64,000 nt of DNA from Methylobacterium isbiliense (GTDB lineage: Bacteria; Pseudomonadota; Alphaproteobacteria; Rhizobiales; Beijerinckiaceae): assembly GCF_022179325.1 (NCBI RefSeq), contig NZ_BPQQ01000022.1, forward strand, positions 1-64,000, given 5' to 3'. The notes under the pieces are model-generated. The model worked only from the letters and a program-made list of their open reading frames with translations. It was not told the origin of the DNA and did no database searches. Positions 46,819-55,029 of the stretch are shown here, piece by piece. Position numbers and translations under genes: made by a program. The first letter of the stretch is position 1; each line of letters opens with the position of its first letter.

Positions 46819-47886
46819 CTACGGGCACCGGACCACCCTCGAATCGAAGGAGATCGCTCCCGCAGCAGCCAGGGCGATGAGATCCCGGCGCATGGCCTCA
46901 CTAGCGGCCTTGAGGGCCTTCTGGTCCGACCCGGCTGGTGCCAAGCCGGCCTCCTTGAGGGCAGTGAGCAGGGCAGGCCGTTCGATCTCGCAAGTCTCGA
47001 AGGACCGGATGACGTCGAGCACGCGCGCGGCCCGGCCTTTCGGACCGGCCGCGTGCTGCGGGTCGTCTTCCACAGGCCGCGCCGTGATGACCGTCTGACC
47101 GCTTGCGGTCACGACCGGTTCGAGCCGGAAGGTGAGCGCCTGTCCCTCGGCGACGGCGTTCGCCTTCGTGACGACGGCTCGACGGATCGGACCGGTGCCC
47201 TTGAGGGTCAGCTCGACATCCACGGCGCCGAGAAGCGCCCCAGAGCCACGCATCCCGTTCCCGGCCTTGTCGGGGTGGTGCAGCACGAGGAGCGCCGCAG
47301 ATGGGTACGCCTCGACAATCCGCGTCATTCCCTCAGCGGCGAGGCCGATGTCGCGGCTGCTGTTCTCGTCGAGGCCGCGGAAGCACCGGGCAGCCGTGTC
47401 GACCACGACGAGGACGAGGGGCTGGCGCTCGTCGGCCGCCACCTCGGCAATGGCAGCGAGGAGTTCATCCACACTCTTGGGATCGGCGAACTGCGGCCGG
47501 GCCGGCGTGACGTAGATCGGGGCGCCGGGTAAGGCGGCGGCCTTGAGCCGCCGCTCCACCTCGGCGCTGCGCTCGGCCGCGACGTAGAGCACGGCGCCAC
47601 GCCGCACAGTGTGGCCGAGGAATGGCTCCCCGGCTGTGACGCAGACCGCCACCAGGGTGGCGACGGTCGACTTGCCCCCGCCCGGCGGGGCAACGAGGGC
47701 GGCGATCTCTCCCGCCGCCAGGATGCCGGCGATGACCTCGACGCGGGGCGGCCGCTCGGGCAAGCGGTCGAGGCGATGGAAGCGTATGCCGGGCCGCCCA
47801 CGGCGGGCAGGTTCGGCGGGGGCGTCGGCATTTGCTACGGCTACCCTCGGCAGGGTCGCTGGTTGCGGAGGAGAGGCAGCCGTCAT
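46819..47886 (-). CDS. AAA ATPase, RepA/RecA-fold replicative helicase-like
   Basis: This 355-aa protein has Walker A LVAPPGGGKSTVA (about residues 63-75), an early AERS motif, and Walker B LVLVVVDTAARCF (about 156-168), followed by VLHHPDKAGNGMRGSGALLG (about 200-219). This is the AAA_25/RepA hexameric helicase pattern of plasmids and phages. The C-terminal 100 residues contain a winged-helix-like part. It is the likely replication protein of the element. Confidence 0.8.
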   Translation of the reverse strand: MTAASPPQPATLPRVAVANADAPAEPARRGRPGIRFHRLDRLPERPPRVEVIAGILAAGEIAALVAPPGGGKSTVATLVAVCVTAGEPFLGHTVRRGAVLYVAAERSAEVERRLKAAALPGAPIYVTPARPQFADPKSVDELLAAIAEVAADERQPLVLVVVDTAARCFRGLDENSSRDIGLAAEGMTRIVEAYPSAALLVLHHPDKAGNGMRGSGALLGAVDVELTLKGTGPIRRAVVTKANAVAEGQALTFRLEPVVTASGQTVITARPVEDDPQHAAGPKGRAARVLDVIRSFETCEIERPALLTALKEAGLAPAGSDQKALKAASEAMRRDLIALAAAGAISFDSRVVRCP

Positions 47887-48215
47887 GCGACCAGCCCTCC
47901 CGTTTCGTCGTGCTCGCCCTGAAGGCCGAGGGCGCGGGTGACGGCATCCTCGAGCCAGACGAGTTCATGGGCGATCGCAGGCTCGCAGAACCCCGCTGCC
48001 CGGCGGCTCTCAGCCAGCGGGACGAAGTGGCGGGCCCGAAAGTCCTCAACATCCTCGCCGGCCGGCAGGCATAGGAAGGCGTCGGCGAGCCGTTCGACGA
48101 GACGCCTATCCTTCCAAGCGGGCCAGAGGAGCAGGCGGCCGGTGCCGGCCGAGCGCGCGGAGCGCTCGGCCGCACGCCACAGCGGGAGGTCATTCGGATC
48201 GGAAGGAGCGGTCAT
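47883..48215 (-). CDS. Small phage-element protein upstream of the replication ATPase
   Basis: This 110-aa protein (LPLWRAAERSARSAGTGRLL, LCLPAGEDVEDFRARHFVPL, AHELVWLEDAVTRALGL) overlaps the ATPase gene by 4 bp and the upstream gene by 4 bp, so it is co-translated. It is helical with no recognised motif. Its constant position suggests a replication accessory role. Confidence 0.5.
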   Translation of the reverse strand: MTAPSDPNDLPLWRAAERSARSAGTGRLLLWPAWKDRRLVERLADAFLCLPAGEDVEDFRARHFVPLAESRRAAGFCEPAIAHELVWLEDAVTRALGLQGEHDETGGLVA

Positions 48216-48478
48216 GCGCCCCTCCTCGTGCTGCGCCTCATGGCGCCGAGGAGGCGCCCCAACCCAACCTCACCGTAACGTCGCTCCAGTTCGTCAGCCG
48301 AGCCGAGGCGGCACAGGAAGTAGCTCGCGAAGGGACGGTCGTGGTTTAGGAGCGCGTCGAGCTTAGGGCGAGAGAAGCCGCGGCGCTCGGCCTCGCTGAT
48401 CCCAGCCCGCATCGAGCTAGCCGGGAAGGTCTCGCCGAACACCTTCACGACGCGAGGGAACAAGATCACGTCGGCCAT
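48212..48478 (-). CDS. Small phage-element protein
   Basis: This 88-aa protein starts MADVILFPRVVKVFGETFPA at ATG 48478, preceded by AGGAGGTGATC. A GTG six bases upstream is less likely. It includes SEAERRGFSRPKLDALLNHD, which could be a small DNA-binding helix pair. It overlaps the next gene by 4 bp. Confidence 0.5.
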   Translation of the reverse strand: MADVILFPRVVKVFGETFPASSMRAGISEAERRGFSRPKLDALLNHDRPFASYFLCRLGSADELERRYGEVGLGRLLGAMRRSTRRGA

Positions 48479-48488
48479 GATCACCTCC

Positions 48489-49025
48489 TCACGTCGAGCT
48501 CACGATGCGATCGGTTATCGCTGCCGCTTCGTGGGGATGGGTGCGCTGGTACCAGTCGATCAATGACGGGCCGTCCTCAGGACCGCCGATCTCCGGATCG
48601 AAGGTGAAGTAACGGCCATCGCGGCTCCAGGCCGGATGCGCGTCCACAGCTGCGTTCAGCAACTCGTCGGCAACAGTTGCTTCCGGGCTCTCCAGGTCGC
48701 GCAAGATCCCCTGAGCTTCCGGATCTCCACGCTCCGCAACCATGCGCACCGCCTCGTTCCAAGGCATGTCCGGCGGGATGGAATGCTTGTTGTTGAAGGC
48801 GATCATCGCTTCCAACTCCGCCGCCTGCCGCTCGTCCTCCTCTCGCTCCTGCTGAACTTCGAGTTGGTAGGCAGCAAATGCTTCGGCTATGTCTTCCCGC
48901 TTTGCTTTTGGAAATTTCTCAGCTCCTTCCTTGATGAATAGCAGGAGATCTTCTTCCTCGCTGCCGGTATATCTCTCGCTGATGTCTCTCAGCCAAGCGA
49001 TCATGTCAGACAAGCGGTACTGCAT
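48489..49025 (-). CDS. Phage-element protein of unknown function
   Basis: This 178-aa acidic protein starts MQYRLSDMIAWLRDISERYT with GTGAGGAGG upstream. Residues 1-80 are helical with heptad-like spacing (IKEGAEKFPKAKREDIAEAF, QQEREEDERQAAELEAMIAF). The C-terminal half has aromatic residues (SRDGRYFTFDPEIG). Codon use is slightly less GC-biased than its neighbours. No family was recognised. Confidence 0.5.
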   Translation of the reverse strand: MQYRLSDMIAWLRDISERYTGSEEEDLLLFIKEGAEKFPKAKREDIAEAFAAYQLEVQQEREEDERQAAELEAMIAFNNKHSIPPDMPWNEAVRMVAERGDPEAQGILRDLESPEATVADELLNAAVDAHPAWSRDGRYFTFDPEIGGPEDGPSLIDWYQRTHPHEAAAITDRIVSST

Positions 49026-49035
49026 GTTCGCCTCC

Positions 49036-49242
49036 TCACGCTGCGGTCGCGGGAGAGCACAGGCGGGAGCGCTCACGTTTCGCGAGCCATTCATCGACTT
49101 CCGCCTCAGGCCACGCGATGCGGCGCTCGCCGATGCGGATGGGATCGGGGAACCTGCCCTTGCGGCGAAGCCGGTGGAGTGTCGCGTTGGAGAGGCCCGT
49201 CTTGGCCTCGACCTCGCGTTGAGAGATGTACTTGACGCTCAA
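49036..49242 (-). CDS. AlpA-family DNA-binding protein (possible excisionase/activator)
   Basis: This 68-aa protein has a MerR-like helix-turn-helix (YISQREVEAKTGLSNATLHR, RKGRFPDPIRIGERRIAWPE, AEVDEWL), the signature of AlpA/excisionase-type proteins. TTG at 49242 follows AGGAGGCGGCT, so an unusual start codon is supported. It lies between the integrase end and the replication genes, as expected for a control protein of excision or replication. Confidence 0.78.
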   Translation of the reverse strand: MSVKYISQREVEAKTGLSNATLHRLRRKGRFPDPIRIGERRIAWPEAEVDEWLAKRERSRLCSPATAA

Positions 49243-49338
49243 AGCCGCCTCCTGGGATTCAAAGCGGCCCTCTGAGTAGCCACAGGGTCCCAGGCTGTGA
49301 CGGGGGTAACCAAATTTTTTTTCGCGTGCGATTTACCC

Positions 49339-49836
49339 CTATCGGATGTCCCCGATGACAGTCGCCATTGAGCGATACTCATAGACCTCATCTCGGTCCT
49401 GTTCGCTCGCGCTGCTTCGGTACCAATCCACAAACTGGTCAACCATGTCGGGAGTAGTACTTGAAAGGGATTTGAGCGCGGCTGATACCGTCAAGATATA
49501 GCGAACAAAATTTCCGGTCACTGCCCCATCTTTATCTTTGGAAACCGCGGCTCTCCTGCTTGTTGCTTCCTCGTAGATCAACGTGAGCCAGATCCAGAAG
49601 CGGCGCCTAAAATATAAAGCTTCGCGACCAGAATAGTCTGGCTCGCTTTCAATAGCTTCAGCCAAAAGGGACCTGAACGCAGTGAGGGGGCAATCTGGTC
49701 CGCCAAGAACGATTTCCTCTGCTCCGATAACCGGGCAAGAGCAAATATCAAGCCGGGCAGTTATCCAGGATCGATTCTTTTCTATCTCTGAAATTAGATC
49801 GTCACAGAGTTTCAGTGCTTTCTGAAGGCTGCTCAA
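49339..49836 (-). CDS. Low-GC cargo protein of unknown function
   Basis: This 165-aa protein is encoded by DNA with clearly lower GC than the rest. It has helical parts (KALKLCDDLISEIEKNRSWI, FRSLLAEAIESEPDYSGREA) and two cysteines near residues 32-34 (DICSCPVI). No domain was recognised. A promoter-like AT-rich block with TATAAT/TTATAA lies upstream (about 49870-49905). It sits between integrase and the AlpA-like gene, a common place for defence or anti-defence cargo. Confidence 0.5.
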   Translation of the reverse strand: MSSLQKALKLCDDLISEIEKNRSWITARLDICSCPVIGAEEIVLGGPDCPLTAFRSLLAEAIESEPDYSGREALYFRRRFWIWLTLIYEEATSRRAAVSKDKDGAVTGNFVRYILTVSAALKSLSSTTPDMVDQFVDWYRSSASEQDRDEVYEYRSMATVIGDIR

Positions 49837-50006
49837 CTTACCACGCGTCTTCAGCCCAGCGCGTCGATCAGAGATATAGTGTTATACGGCTCTTATAATA
49901 TCACTGCCGTAGAGCGCGACCGCATCCTCGCTCCCCAATATCTCGCTCAGAGTTGTCCTGAAATCCCGGGCGCGATCGGTCGATCGTGTGCATTGGACAT
50001 CCGCCG

Positions 50007-51266
50007 TCATGCGCACGCCTCCACAACAGCAGAGACGTGATTGGCCCATGCGTCGAGCGCTGCCCTCTTCTCCTTCAGCCGCTCGTATTGGTCGTAGTGC
50101 CGTGCGTGCACGTCGTCCTCGACGTGAGCGAGCACAGCCTTGCGGTCCTCGCGTGGGATCCCGAGCCGGCCGAGCCCAGTCGCGACGGTGCGTCTGAAGT
50201 CGTGCGGAGTGGGGGGCTCGGCCTGTAGCGAGGCGACAGCCTCCTGATCTGGGCCGTCCAACTCGAGCGCGGCAATGACCCGCCGGACGGCCTGGGACAG
50301 GCTGTGCCGGGCAAGGCTGTCGCGAGCCACGAAGCGGCTCGCGAACACGCGCTGCCCGTCACCGTCGGCCTGCCGGCGCTCGATGGCGCCCTGCAGGATC
50401 TCGACCGCCTTCTGCGCGAGCGGGACCGCATGCACCCGCCTTGTCTTCATGCGGGCGGCCGGGATCTCCCACCGAGCCGCCTCGGGCCTGTCGAGGTCGT
50501 GCAGCTCGGCGCGCACGAGCCCGGCGACCTCGCCCGGCCGTTGCCCGACGAGGAGGAGGAAGCGCAGGGCGTCTCCGACGTCCCGTGTGGTGCCCATGCG
50601 GCCAAGCGCGTGCCAGAGCACGCGCAGCTCGGCATCGGTGAGAACCCGATCCTTCGCCGTTTCCTTGGCCCGCTTCTTGAGGCCGGCGATCGGGTTCACC
50701 TCAAGGTGCTGATCTTCGACTGCCCAATTGAAGAGGGTCACGAGCACCGTCTGGCAGCGGTTCGCGCTGATGGGCGCCGTCTTCTTGATCCCGTCGAGGA
50801 GGAGGATCGCGTCACGCCGGGTGATGCTTGCGGCCGCCCGCTTTCCCCAGGCGGTGCGCGGCCGCTTCAGATAACCCTCATCGTTCTTCCAGGATGCCTT
50901 GTTGGGCTTGGCGTACTCGTCGAGGTAGCGCTGGGCGAGGGCATCGAAGGTGAGGACGCTCTCGGCCGCGGACTGCCGGGCCTTGAGCTCGTGCTGCGGG
51001 TCGCCGCCATCGGCGACGGCGACCCGGTGGCGCGCCGCCCGCTCCCGTGCATCGGCGAGGGTGAGATCGGCGAGGCGCCCCAGCGTGATCCGCTGGTATC
51101 CCTTGCCTGACTTCGGCCTGTACCGGAACGACCAAGCCCCGTTGCCGTTCGGGCCGATGCGTAGGCACAATCCCGGGGTGCGCTCGTCCCAGACCTCGAT
51201 CCGCTCCGAGGGCGGCCGAGCCTGAAGGCCGGCGACGTAGGTGTGGGTGAGGGAGACGACCGGCAT
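50007..51266 (-). CDS. int: Tyrosine-family integrase
   Basis: This 419-aa protein begins with an integrase DUF4102-type domain (VWDERTPGLCLRIGPNGNG), continues with a SAM-like core-binding domain (LTFDALAQRYLDEYAKPNKA), and ends in the catalytic domain. That contains the first Arg in LLVGQRPGEVAGL (about residue 240), HDFRRTV (His and Arg near 355-358), a later His in LAHVEDD, and the tyrosine in HARHYDQY (about 391). It recombines the element into tRNA-Pro. It lies 167 bp from attR. Confidence 0.95.
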   Translation of the reverse strand: MPVVSLTHTYVAGLQARPPSERIEVWDERTPGLCLRIGPNGNGAWSFRYRPKSGKGYQRITLGRLADLTLADARERAARHRVAVADGGDPQHELKARQSAAESVLTFDALAQRYLDEYAKPNKASWKNDEGYLKRPRTAWGKRAAASITRRDAILLLDGIKKTAPISANRCQTVLVTLFNWAVEDQHLEVNPIAGLKKRAKETAKDRVLTDAELRVLWHALGRMGTTRDVGDALRFLLLVGQRPGEVAGLVRAELHDLDRPEAARWEIPAARMKTRRVHAVPLAQKAVEILQGAIERRQADGDGQRVFASRFVARDSLARHSLSQAVRRVIAALELDGPDQEAVASLQAEPPTPHDFRRTVATGLGRLGIPREDRKAVLAHVEDDVHARHYDQYERLKEKRAALDAWANHVSAVVEACA

Positions 51267-51432
51267 GCTCGCGCACTAGTCATTCTGGAGAGCTGGGGTT
51301 CTCCCGGGGTTCAGGAACGCGAACCGTCCTGAACCCCGGTGAACCCTCTCAACGCATAATGACGTTTTACGACAGCGAGATGCAAGGGCTTATGAGACTT
51401 GTTGACTCCCTTTGAAATCCCGGTTTGGGCGG

Positions 51433-51479
51433 CTGGGGGACTAGGGGTCGTGGGTTCGAATCCCGCCGCTCCGACCATT
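51433..51479. repeat. Right attachment site (attR)
   Basis: This 47-bp exact copy of the tRNA-Pro 3' end (32673-32719) marks the right boundary of the element. Bases on both sides differ from the tRNA copy. Confidence 0.93.
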
Positions 51480-51772
51480 TGTCGTCAGGCACTTAGGCCT
51501 GATCGCGGAGGGTGCCGGCAACTCGGTTTGCAGGCCATGTTGCAGAATCCGGTTCCGGCGGTGCGTGTCGAGCGTGAGGAGTGCGGCCTCTGCCGCTTCG
51601 CAAGGCTTCGCCCCCCTCTCCACATGCCTTCCCGGCTGACTGCCTGTCGTGCCGGTCCGGTCCGCCTCGCCTGCGCGAATGGGAGCGGCGGCGAGACCCG
51701 GTCACACCCGTGTGGTGAGCCGCCTCGACCCAAGGCGCCAGCGTCAAATCGACCTCCCTGAGTCGGCGGGAT
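51480..51772. other. Spacer right of the element
   Basis: Contains a TCAGGC/GCCTGA hairpin (about 51486-51503) that may be the original tRNA terminator. No gene was recognised. Confidence 0.4.
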
Positions 51773-51958
51773 CTATTTAATTCGATAGGCGGCTTTGAAC
51801 TCGTCGATCGTATATCGCTGTCCCGATGGATCCTTGATGGAAATATTGGAGAAATTCTTGTTCATCAGAAAAGAGGCTTGATCCAGAGCTTCGCCGACGG
51901 TCCCACAGGGTTTCGCGATGCCGCCTACCGGAGCTGCTGCTGTGACTAGGAGGAACAT
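51773..51958 (-). CDS. Small hypothetical protein
   Basis: This 61-aa protein starts MFLLVTAAAPVGGIAKPCGT with GTGGAGGGG upstream. It contains GEALDQASFLMNKNFSNISI, then DPSGQRYTIDEFKAAY. The helix, strand and D-P-S-G-Q turn match the layout of the protein at 31841-32206. The DNA is less GC-rich than the chromosome average. Function unknown. Confidence 0.55.
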   Translation of the reverse strand: MFLLVTAAAPVGGIAKPCGTVGEALDQASFLMNKNFSNISIKDPSGQRYTIDEFKAAYRIK

Positions 51959-52267
51959 CGGCCCCTCCACCACGCCGGTTGAGGTCGAGCAGCATCCAAG
52001 GTGGTGCGTCCCGGTGCAAAGGCGATTCCGGGTTAGCCGGCATCGCCGTCCGGATCGCCATGCGCCGCAGGCCTTGAGCGCGCGGAGAAGTCTTGCGGCG
52101 CAGCCGACGTGACCGACGGCGTTCGGCGGCCGTCATCCGGCGCGGCCCGGTTCACCGATGCCGCATCCCTGCTGCACCGGCGGCTGCGAACCGGTCCGGC
52201 GCCGCGACGTTGGTCCGCGCGCCGAGGCTCGCCGCGATGGCGCCGCCTCGCCGCGGAGGAGTGCAGG

Positions 52268-52729
52268 ATGCAGGGCCTGGAGAACGCGTTCGGCATGGGC
52301 TTCGTGACGGGCCTGCGCAGCCTGACGGCCTGTGCGGCGCTGGTCGGGGCGGCCTCGCTCGGGCGGACACGGATCGGCGGGATCCCGGCGGGTCCGGTTC
52401 CGTGCGGCTTGGCGTTGGCCGCGGCGGCTGCCGAGATGGCCGGCGACAAGATGCCGTTCGCGCCCGACCGGCGCATCCCGCCGTCCTTCGCGGCACGGCT
52501 GGCGATAGGCGCGGTCGCCGGCGCCGCGCTCGCGGGGCGGCGGCACGGCCGGCTCGGCGGTGCCCTGGCGGGTGTGGCGGGCGCGGTGGCCGGGACGATC
52601 CTGGGGCGGACCGCCCGGGGCGCGAGCACGCGCACGGCCGCGGATCTGGCACGGGGGCTGACGGAGGATGCGGTGGCGGCGGGACTGGCGGTCGCCATCG
52701 TTCGCCGGGCGGGACGCCGGCCGGTGTGA
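52268..52729 (+). CDS. DUF4126-type membrane protein
   Basis: This 153-aa protein has the DUF4126 features NAFGMGFVTGLRSLTACAAL near the N-terminus, then alternating glycine/alanine-rich hydrophobic segments and a GDKMPFAPDRRIPP loop near residue 60. It has about four predicted membrane spans. GGAGGAGTGCAGG precedes the ATG at 52268. Relatives are inner-membrane proteins without known role. Confidence 0.75.
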   Translation: MQGLENAFGMGFVTGLRSLTACAALVGAASLGRTRIGGIPAGPVPCGLALAAAAAEMAGDKMPFAPDRRIPPSFAARLAIGAVAGAALAGRRHGRLGGALAGVAGAVAGTILGRTARGASTRTAADLARGLTEDAVAAGLAVAIVRRAGRRPV

Positions 52730-52904
52730 GCGTCGAGCGCCGGGGGCGTCCGGCGGCGCGCTCTCGGATCGATGGACGATCCGGTTCGATCAATCCCGTC
52801 GTGATGATGCCAGAGAACCGTGCGGGCCTCGAATGGATTGATCCCCGGCACGCCCCGGCCGGCTGGCGTGAACGGCGCGAACCACCCTGCGAGGAGACAG
52901 CGGA

Positions 52905-52991
52905 ATGTCGATCTTCATCGTCATCATGGGACCCTGGCTCCTGCTCGCCATCCTCGATTACATGCGGATGCGGGGATCCAGGCCGTTGTGA
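52905..52991 (+). CDS. 28-aa membrane microprotein (candidate)
   Basis: ATG at 52905 is preceded by GCGAGGAGACAGCGGA. The frame reads MSIFIVIMGPWLLLAILDYM, then RMRGSRPL: a single membrane helix with a basic end. The ribosome binding site and composition are both better than chance, but the frame is very short. Confidence 0.45.
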   Translation: MSIFIVIMGPWLLLAILDYMRMRGSRPL

Positions 52992-53112
52992 TCCGTCTGG
53001 CGGGCGGGTCCGGTGCGGGCTGTCGGCACCGGACCCACGGTGACACGTGAAGTCAGGGTGACTCGGCGGGCGGCGTCCCGCTCCGGCAGCGGGACGCCGC
53101 AGCCGAACCGCA

Positions 53113-53421
53113 TCAGTAGAAACGGACGGCGATGCCGTGCGGACGGCCGAAGGGCCGGTAGCCGTAGCCGTAGACCGGGCGGTAGCCGTAGCCGTAGGGA
53201 CGGTAGCCGTAACCGTAGCCGTAGGGACGGTACATCGGGCGGCAGTGCCCCCAGGCGTTCGGCGCCCAGCCCGGGCCGCAGCCCATGGCGACGGTCTGCA
53301 CCGGGGCGTCGCCGGCGATCATCCCCGCCTGCGCCACCGCGCCCGGGGCCGCGTTCGCCGCCGAGGCGAAGCCGAGCGTGCCCGCAACGATCGCCAGGGC
53401 CATGATCTTCGTGCTCGTCAT
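53113..53421 (-). CDS. Secreted GCG-CRPN-like glycine/tyrosine-rich protein
   Basis: This 102-aa protein has a signal peptide (MTSTKIMALAIVAGTLGFASA, cleavage near ANA). The GCG/CRPN motif GCGPGWAPNAWGHCRPM follows (about residues 48-64), then a low-complexity tail of PYGYGYGYRPYGYGYRP-type repeats. ATG at 53421 has GAGGAGATACTGTC upstream. The upstream 96 codons of the same frame are shadow. Relatives are small secreted proteins of unknown function in Rhizobiales. Confidence 0.75.
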   Translation of the reverse strand: MTSTKIMALAIVAGTLGFASAANAAPGAVAQAGMIAGDAPVQTVAMGCGPGWAPNAWGHCRPMYRPYGYGYGYRPYGYGYRPVYGYGYRPFGRPHGIAVRFY

Positions 53422-53808
53422 GACAGTATCTCCTCTCGTTCCCTTCGTCTCCGCGACCTGCGGATCAAGAACAAGAGAAGTGTTACTGCGCCCTCGCCGG
53501 GAAGAATGTGCCGAATGACACGCCGGCGCGGGCCGCCGGACCGGGAGCGGGCGCCGGCCCGTCGGGGCCGGCACCCGCCCCTGAGGCGGGCCGGGCGTCG
53601 CATCACCGGACATTCTGTGCCCGGCCCGCCGCCGCGCCGCCGGGAGAGGGGCTGGATGGGCGGCACGGCGGATGCACCGTTGCACGGGCGCCGCGGCTGC
53701 GCTGTTCACATAGGCAACGGGAGCGGTCGCAATCGCGCTTTACAAAAAGTCGCGAATGCTCCTGTGTGGGTGCGACGGGGCGCGCCGGCCCCGGGAGGAA
53801 GACGGGCG

Positions 53809-54084
53809 ATGAAGTTCCGGGTCGAGGTCGACTGCACCCCGCTGGAGGCGCGCCAGTTCGTCGGTCTACCCAACCTTGAGCCGATGCAGGCGGCCGTGAT
53901 GGCGGAACTCGAGCGCCGGATGCTGGCCGACATCGAGCGCTTCTCCCCCGATGCCATGCTGCGCAGCTGGTTCTCGCTCTTCCCCCAGAATGCCGAGCAG
54001 ATGCAGTCCATGTTCCTGAACATGTTCCAGCAGGGCTTCGGCGGCACGGCGGCGCCCGCCCGGACCGACCGCGAGCGCGAGTGA
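53809..54084 (+). CDS. DUF6489-like small protein
   Basis: This 91-aa protein starts MKFRVEVDCTPLEARQFVGL with GGGAGGAAGACGGGCG upstream. The N-terminal CTPLEAR-F-GLPNLEPMQ block and a helix-rich C-terminus (PDAMLRSWFSLFPQNAEQMQ) fit a small conserved alphaproteobacterial family (DUF6489 from memory). Proteins of this group may associate with storage granules or membranes, but no function is established that I can cite. Confidence 0.7.
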   Translation: MKFRVEVDCTPLEARQFVGLPNLEPMQAAVMAELERRMLADIERFSPDAMLRSWFSLFPQNAEQMQSMFLNMFQQGFGGTAAPARTDRERE

Positions 54085-54270
54085 GGCGGGCCTCGCCGCT
54101 GGTGCCGTTCGGCCGCCAGGAAGTCTGCCCCTGAGGAAGGGAGGCGGCTGCCGCAGAGGCGTCGTGCCGCTGCCGGAGCGCTTGCCAAAGGTCATCCGCA
54201 TCTGCAAGCCTTCCGCGCGGAACGGATCGCCCCGTCCGGGGCGCGCTGCCGCCGGATCCCGGGAGCCCTG

Positions 54271-55029
54271 ATGACCGACAAATCGTTTCCCGCGAGCGCG
54301 ATCACGCGCGTGCCTCTGGCACTCATGCTGTCCGGACTGGCGGGATGCGCGGATGCGATCGGGTTCCTCGAATTCTCGCAGCTGTTCATGTCGTTCATGT
54401 CGGGCAATACCACCCGCTTCGGCGCGGCGGTGGCCCAGGGCGAGTGGGACGGGGCGACCCGCGTCGCCTCGGTGATCGCGGTGTTCTGCTTGGGCGCCTT
54501 CGCGGGCACCCTCGTCGCCGCCTGGGCCGGGCGCTGGCGCCTGCCCGTGCTGCTGTGGCTCCAGGCCGCCCTCCTGTGCCTCGGGCTCGGCATGCCGGAG
54601 GGGCCCGTCCCGTTCCCGTTCCACGTCTACCCGGTGGTGCTGGCGCTCGGGATGCAGAACGCGACGCTGCAGGATGCGGACGGGCGCAGCCTCGCGCTGA
54701 CCTACGTGACGGGAGCGGTGGTGCGCTTCGGCACCGGGCTGGCGAACCTCCTCCTGCACAAGCCCGCCGACTCCTTCTGGATCCAGGCGCCGCTCTGGGG
54801 GGCGTTGAGCTCCGGCGCGGTGGTGGGCGGCGTCCTGCACACTTATTTCGGCGAGGCCGCCTTCCTGTTCACGGCGGCCCTGGCGGCGGGCCTCGCCCTG
54901 GCGGTGACCGTGCTGACCCTCGCCAAGCCGGGCAGCCGGCTCATCGCCGGCACGGCGCCCGCCCCCGACGCGCCCGCCGATGCCGTGCCCGTGACCGTCG
55001 TGAGGGAGCGCGCGACGGCAGCGTCCTGA
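54271..55029 (+). CDS. YoaK/DUF1275 family membrane protein
   Basis: This 252-aa protein has about six membrane spans. LSGLAGCADAIGFLEFSQLF (about residues 20-39), then MSFMSGNTTRFG (about 40-51) and LALGMQNATLQDADGRSLAL, then TYVTGAVVRFG (about 128-160), are the family signature. DUF1275 proteins are inner-membrane proteins of unknown transport role. The tail is low in complexity and cytoplasmic. The start at 54271 has CCGGGAGCCCTG upstream. Confidence 0.85.
   Translation: MTDKSFPASAITRVPLALMLSGLAGCADAIGFLEFSQLFMSFMSGNTTRFGAAVAQGEWDGATRVASVIAVFCLGAFAGTLVAAWAGRWRLPVLLWLQAALLCLGLGMPEGPVPFPFHVYPVVLALGMQNATLQDADGRSLALTYVTGAVVRFGTGLANLLLHKPADSFWIQAPLWGALSSGAVVGGVLHTYFGEAAFLFTAALAAGLALAVTVLTLAKPGSRLIAGTAPAPDAPADAVPVTVVRERATAAS

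Larger units (their letters stand above)
32673..51479. mobile_element. Integrated phage-like element, about 18.8 kb, in tRNA-Pro
   Basis: The ends are a perfect 47-bp direct repeat: the 3' end of the tRNA at 32673-32719 and its copy at 51433-51479. The tyrosine integrase gene lies 167 bp from the right copy. Most genes run on the minus strand from integrase to tape measure protein; the left part has mixed strands and cargo. Replication (AAA ATPase, iterons) and part of a tail module are present. Large terminase, portal, capsid, tail tube, baseplate and lysis genes are not visible, which fits either a satellite or a heavily deleted prophage. Confidence 0.93.

Noticed and set aside
46223-46828. 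Long frames on both strands across the GTGGAG repeats
   Set aside because: Products lack protein-like features and follow the repeats; the region fits an origin or regulatory block better.
53137-53260. Tandem GCCGTAGCCGTA DNA repeat as an independent repeat element
   Set aside because: It is explained by Tyr/Gly/Arg/Pro repeats within the secreted protein gene on the minus strand.
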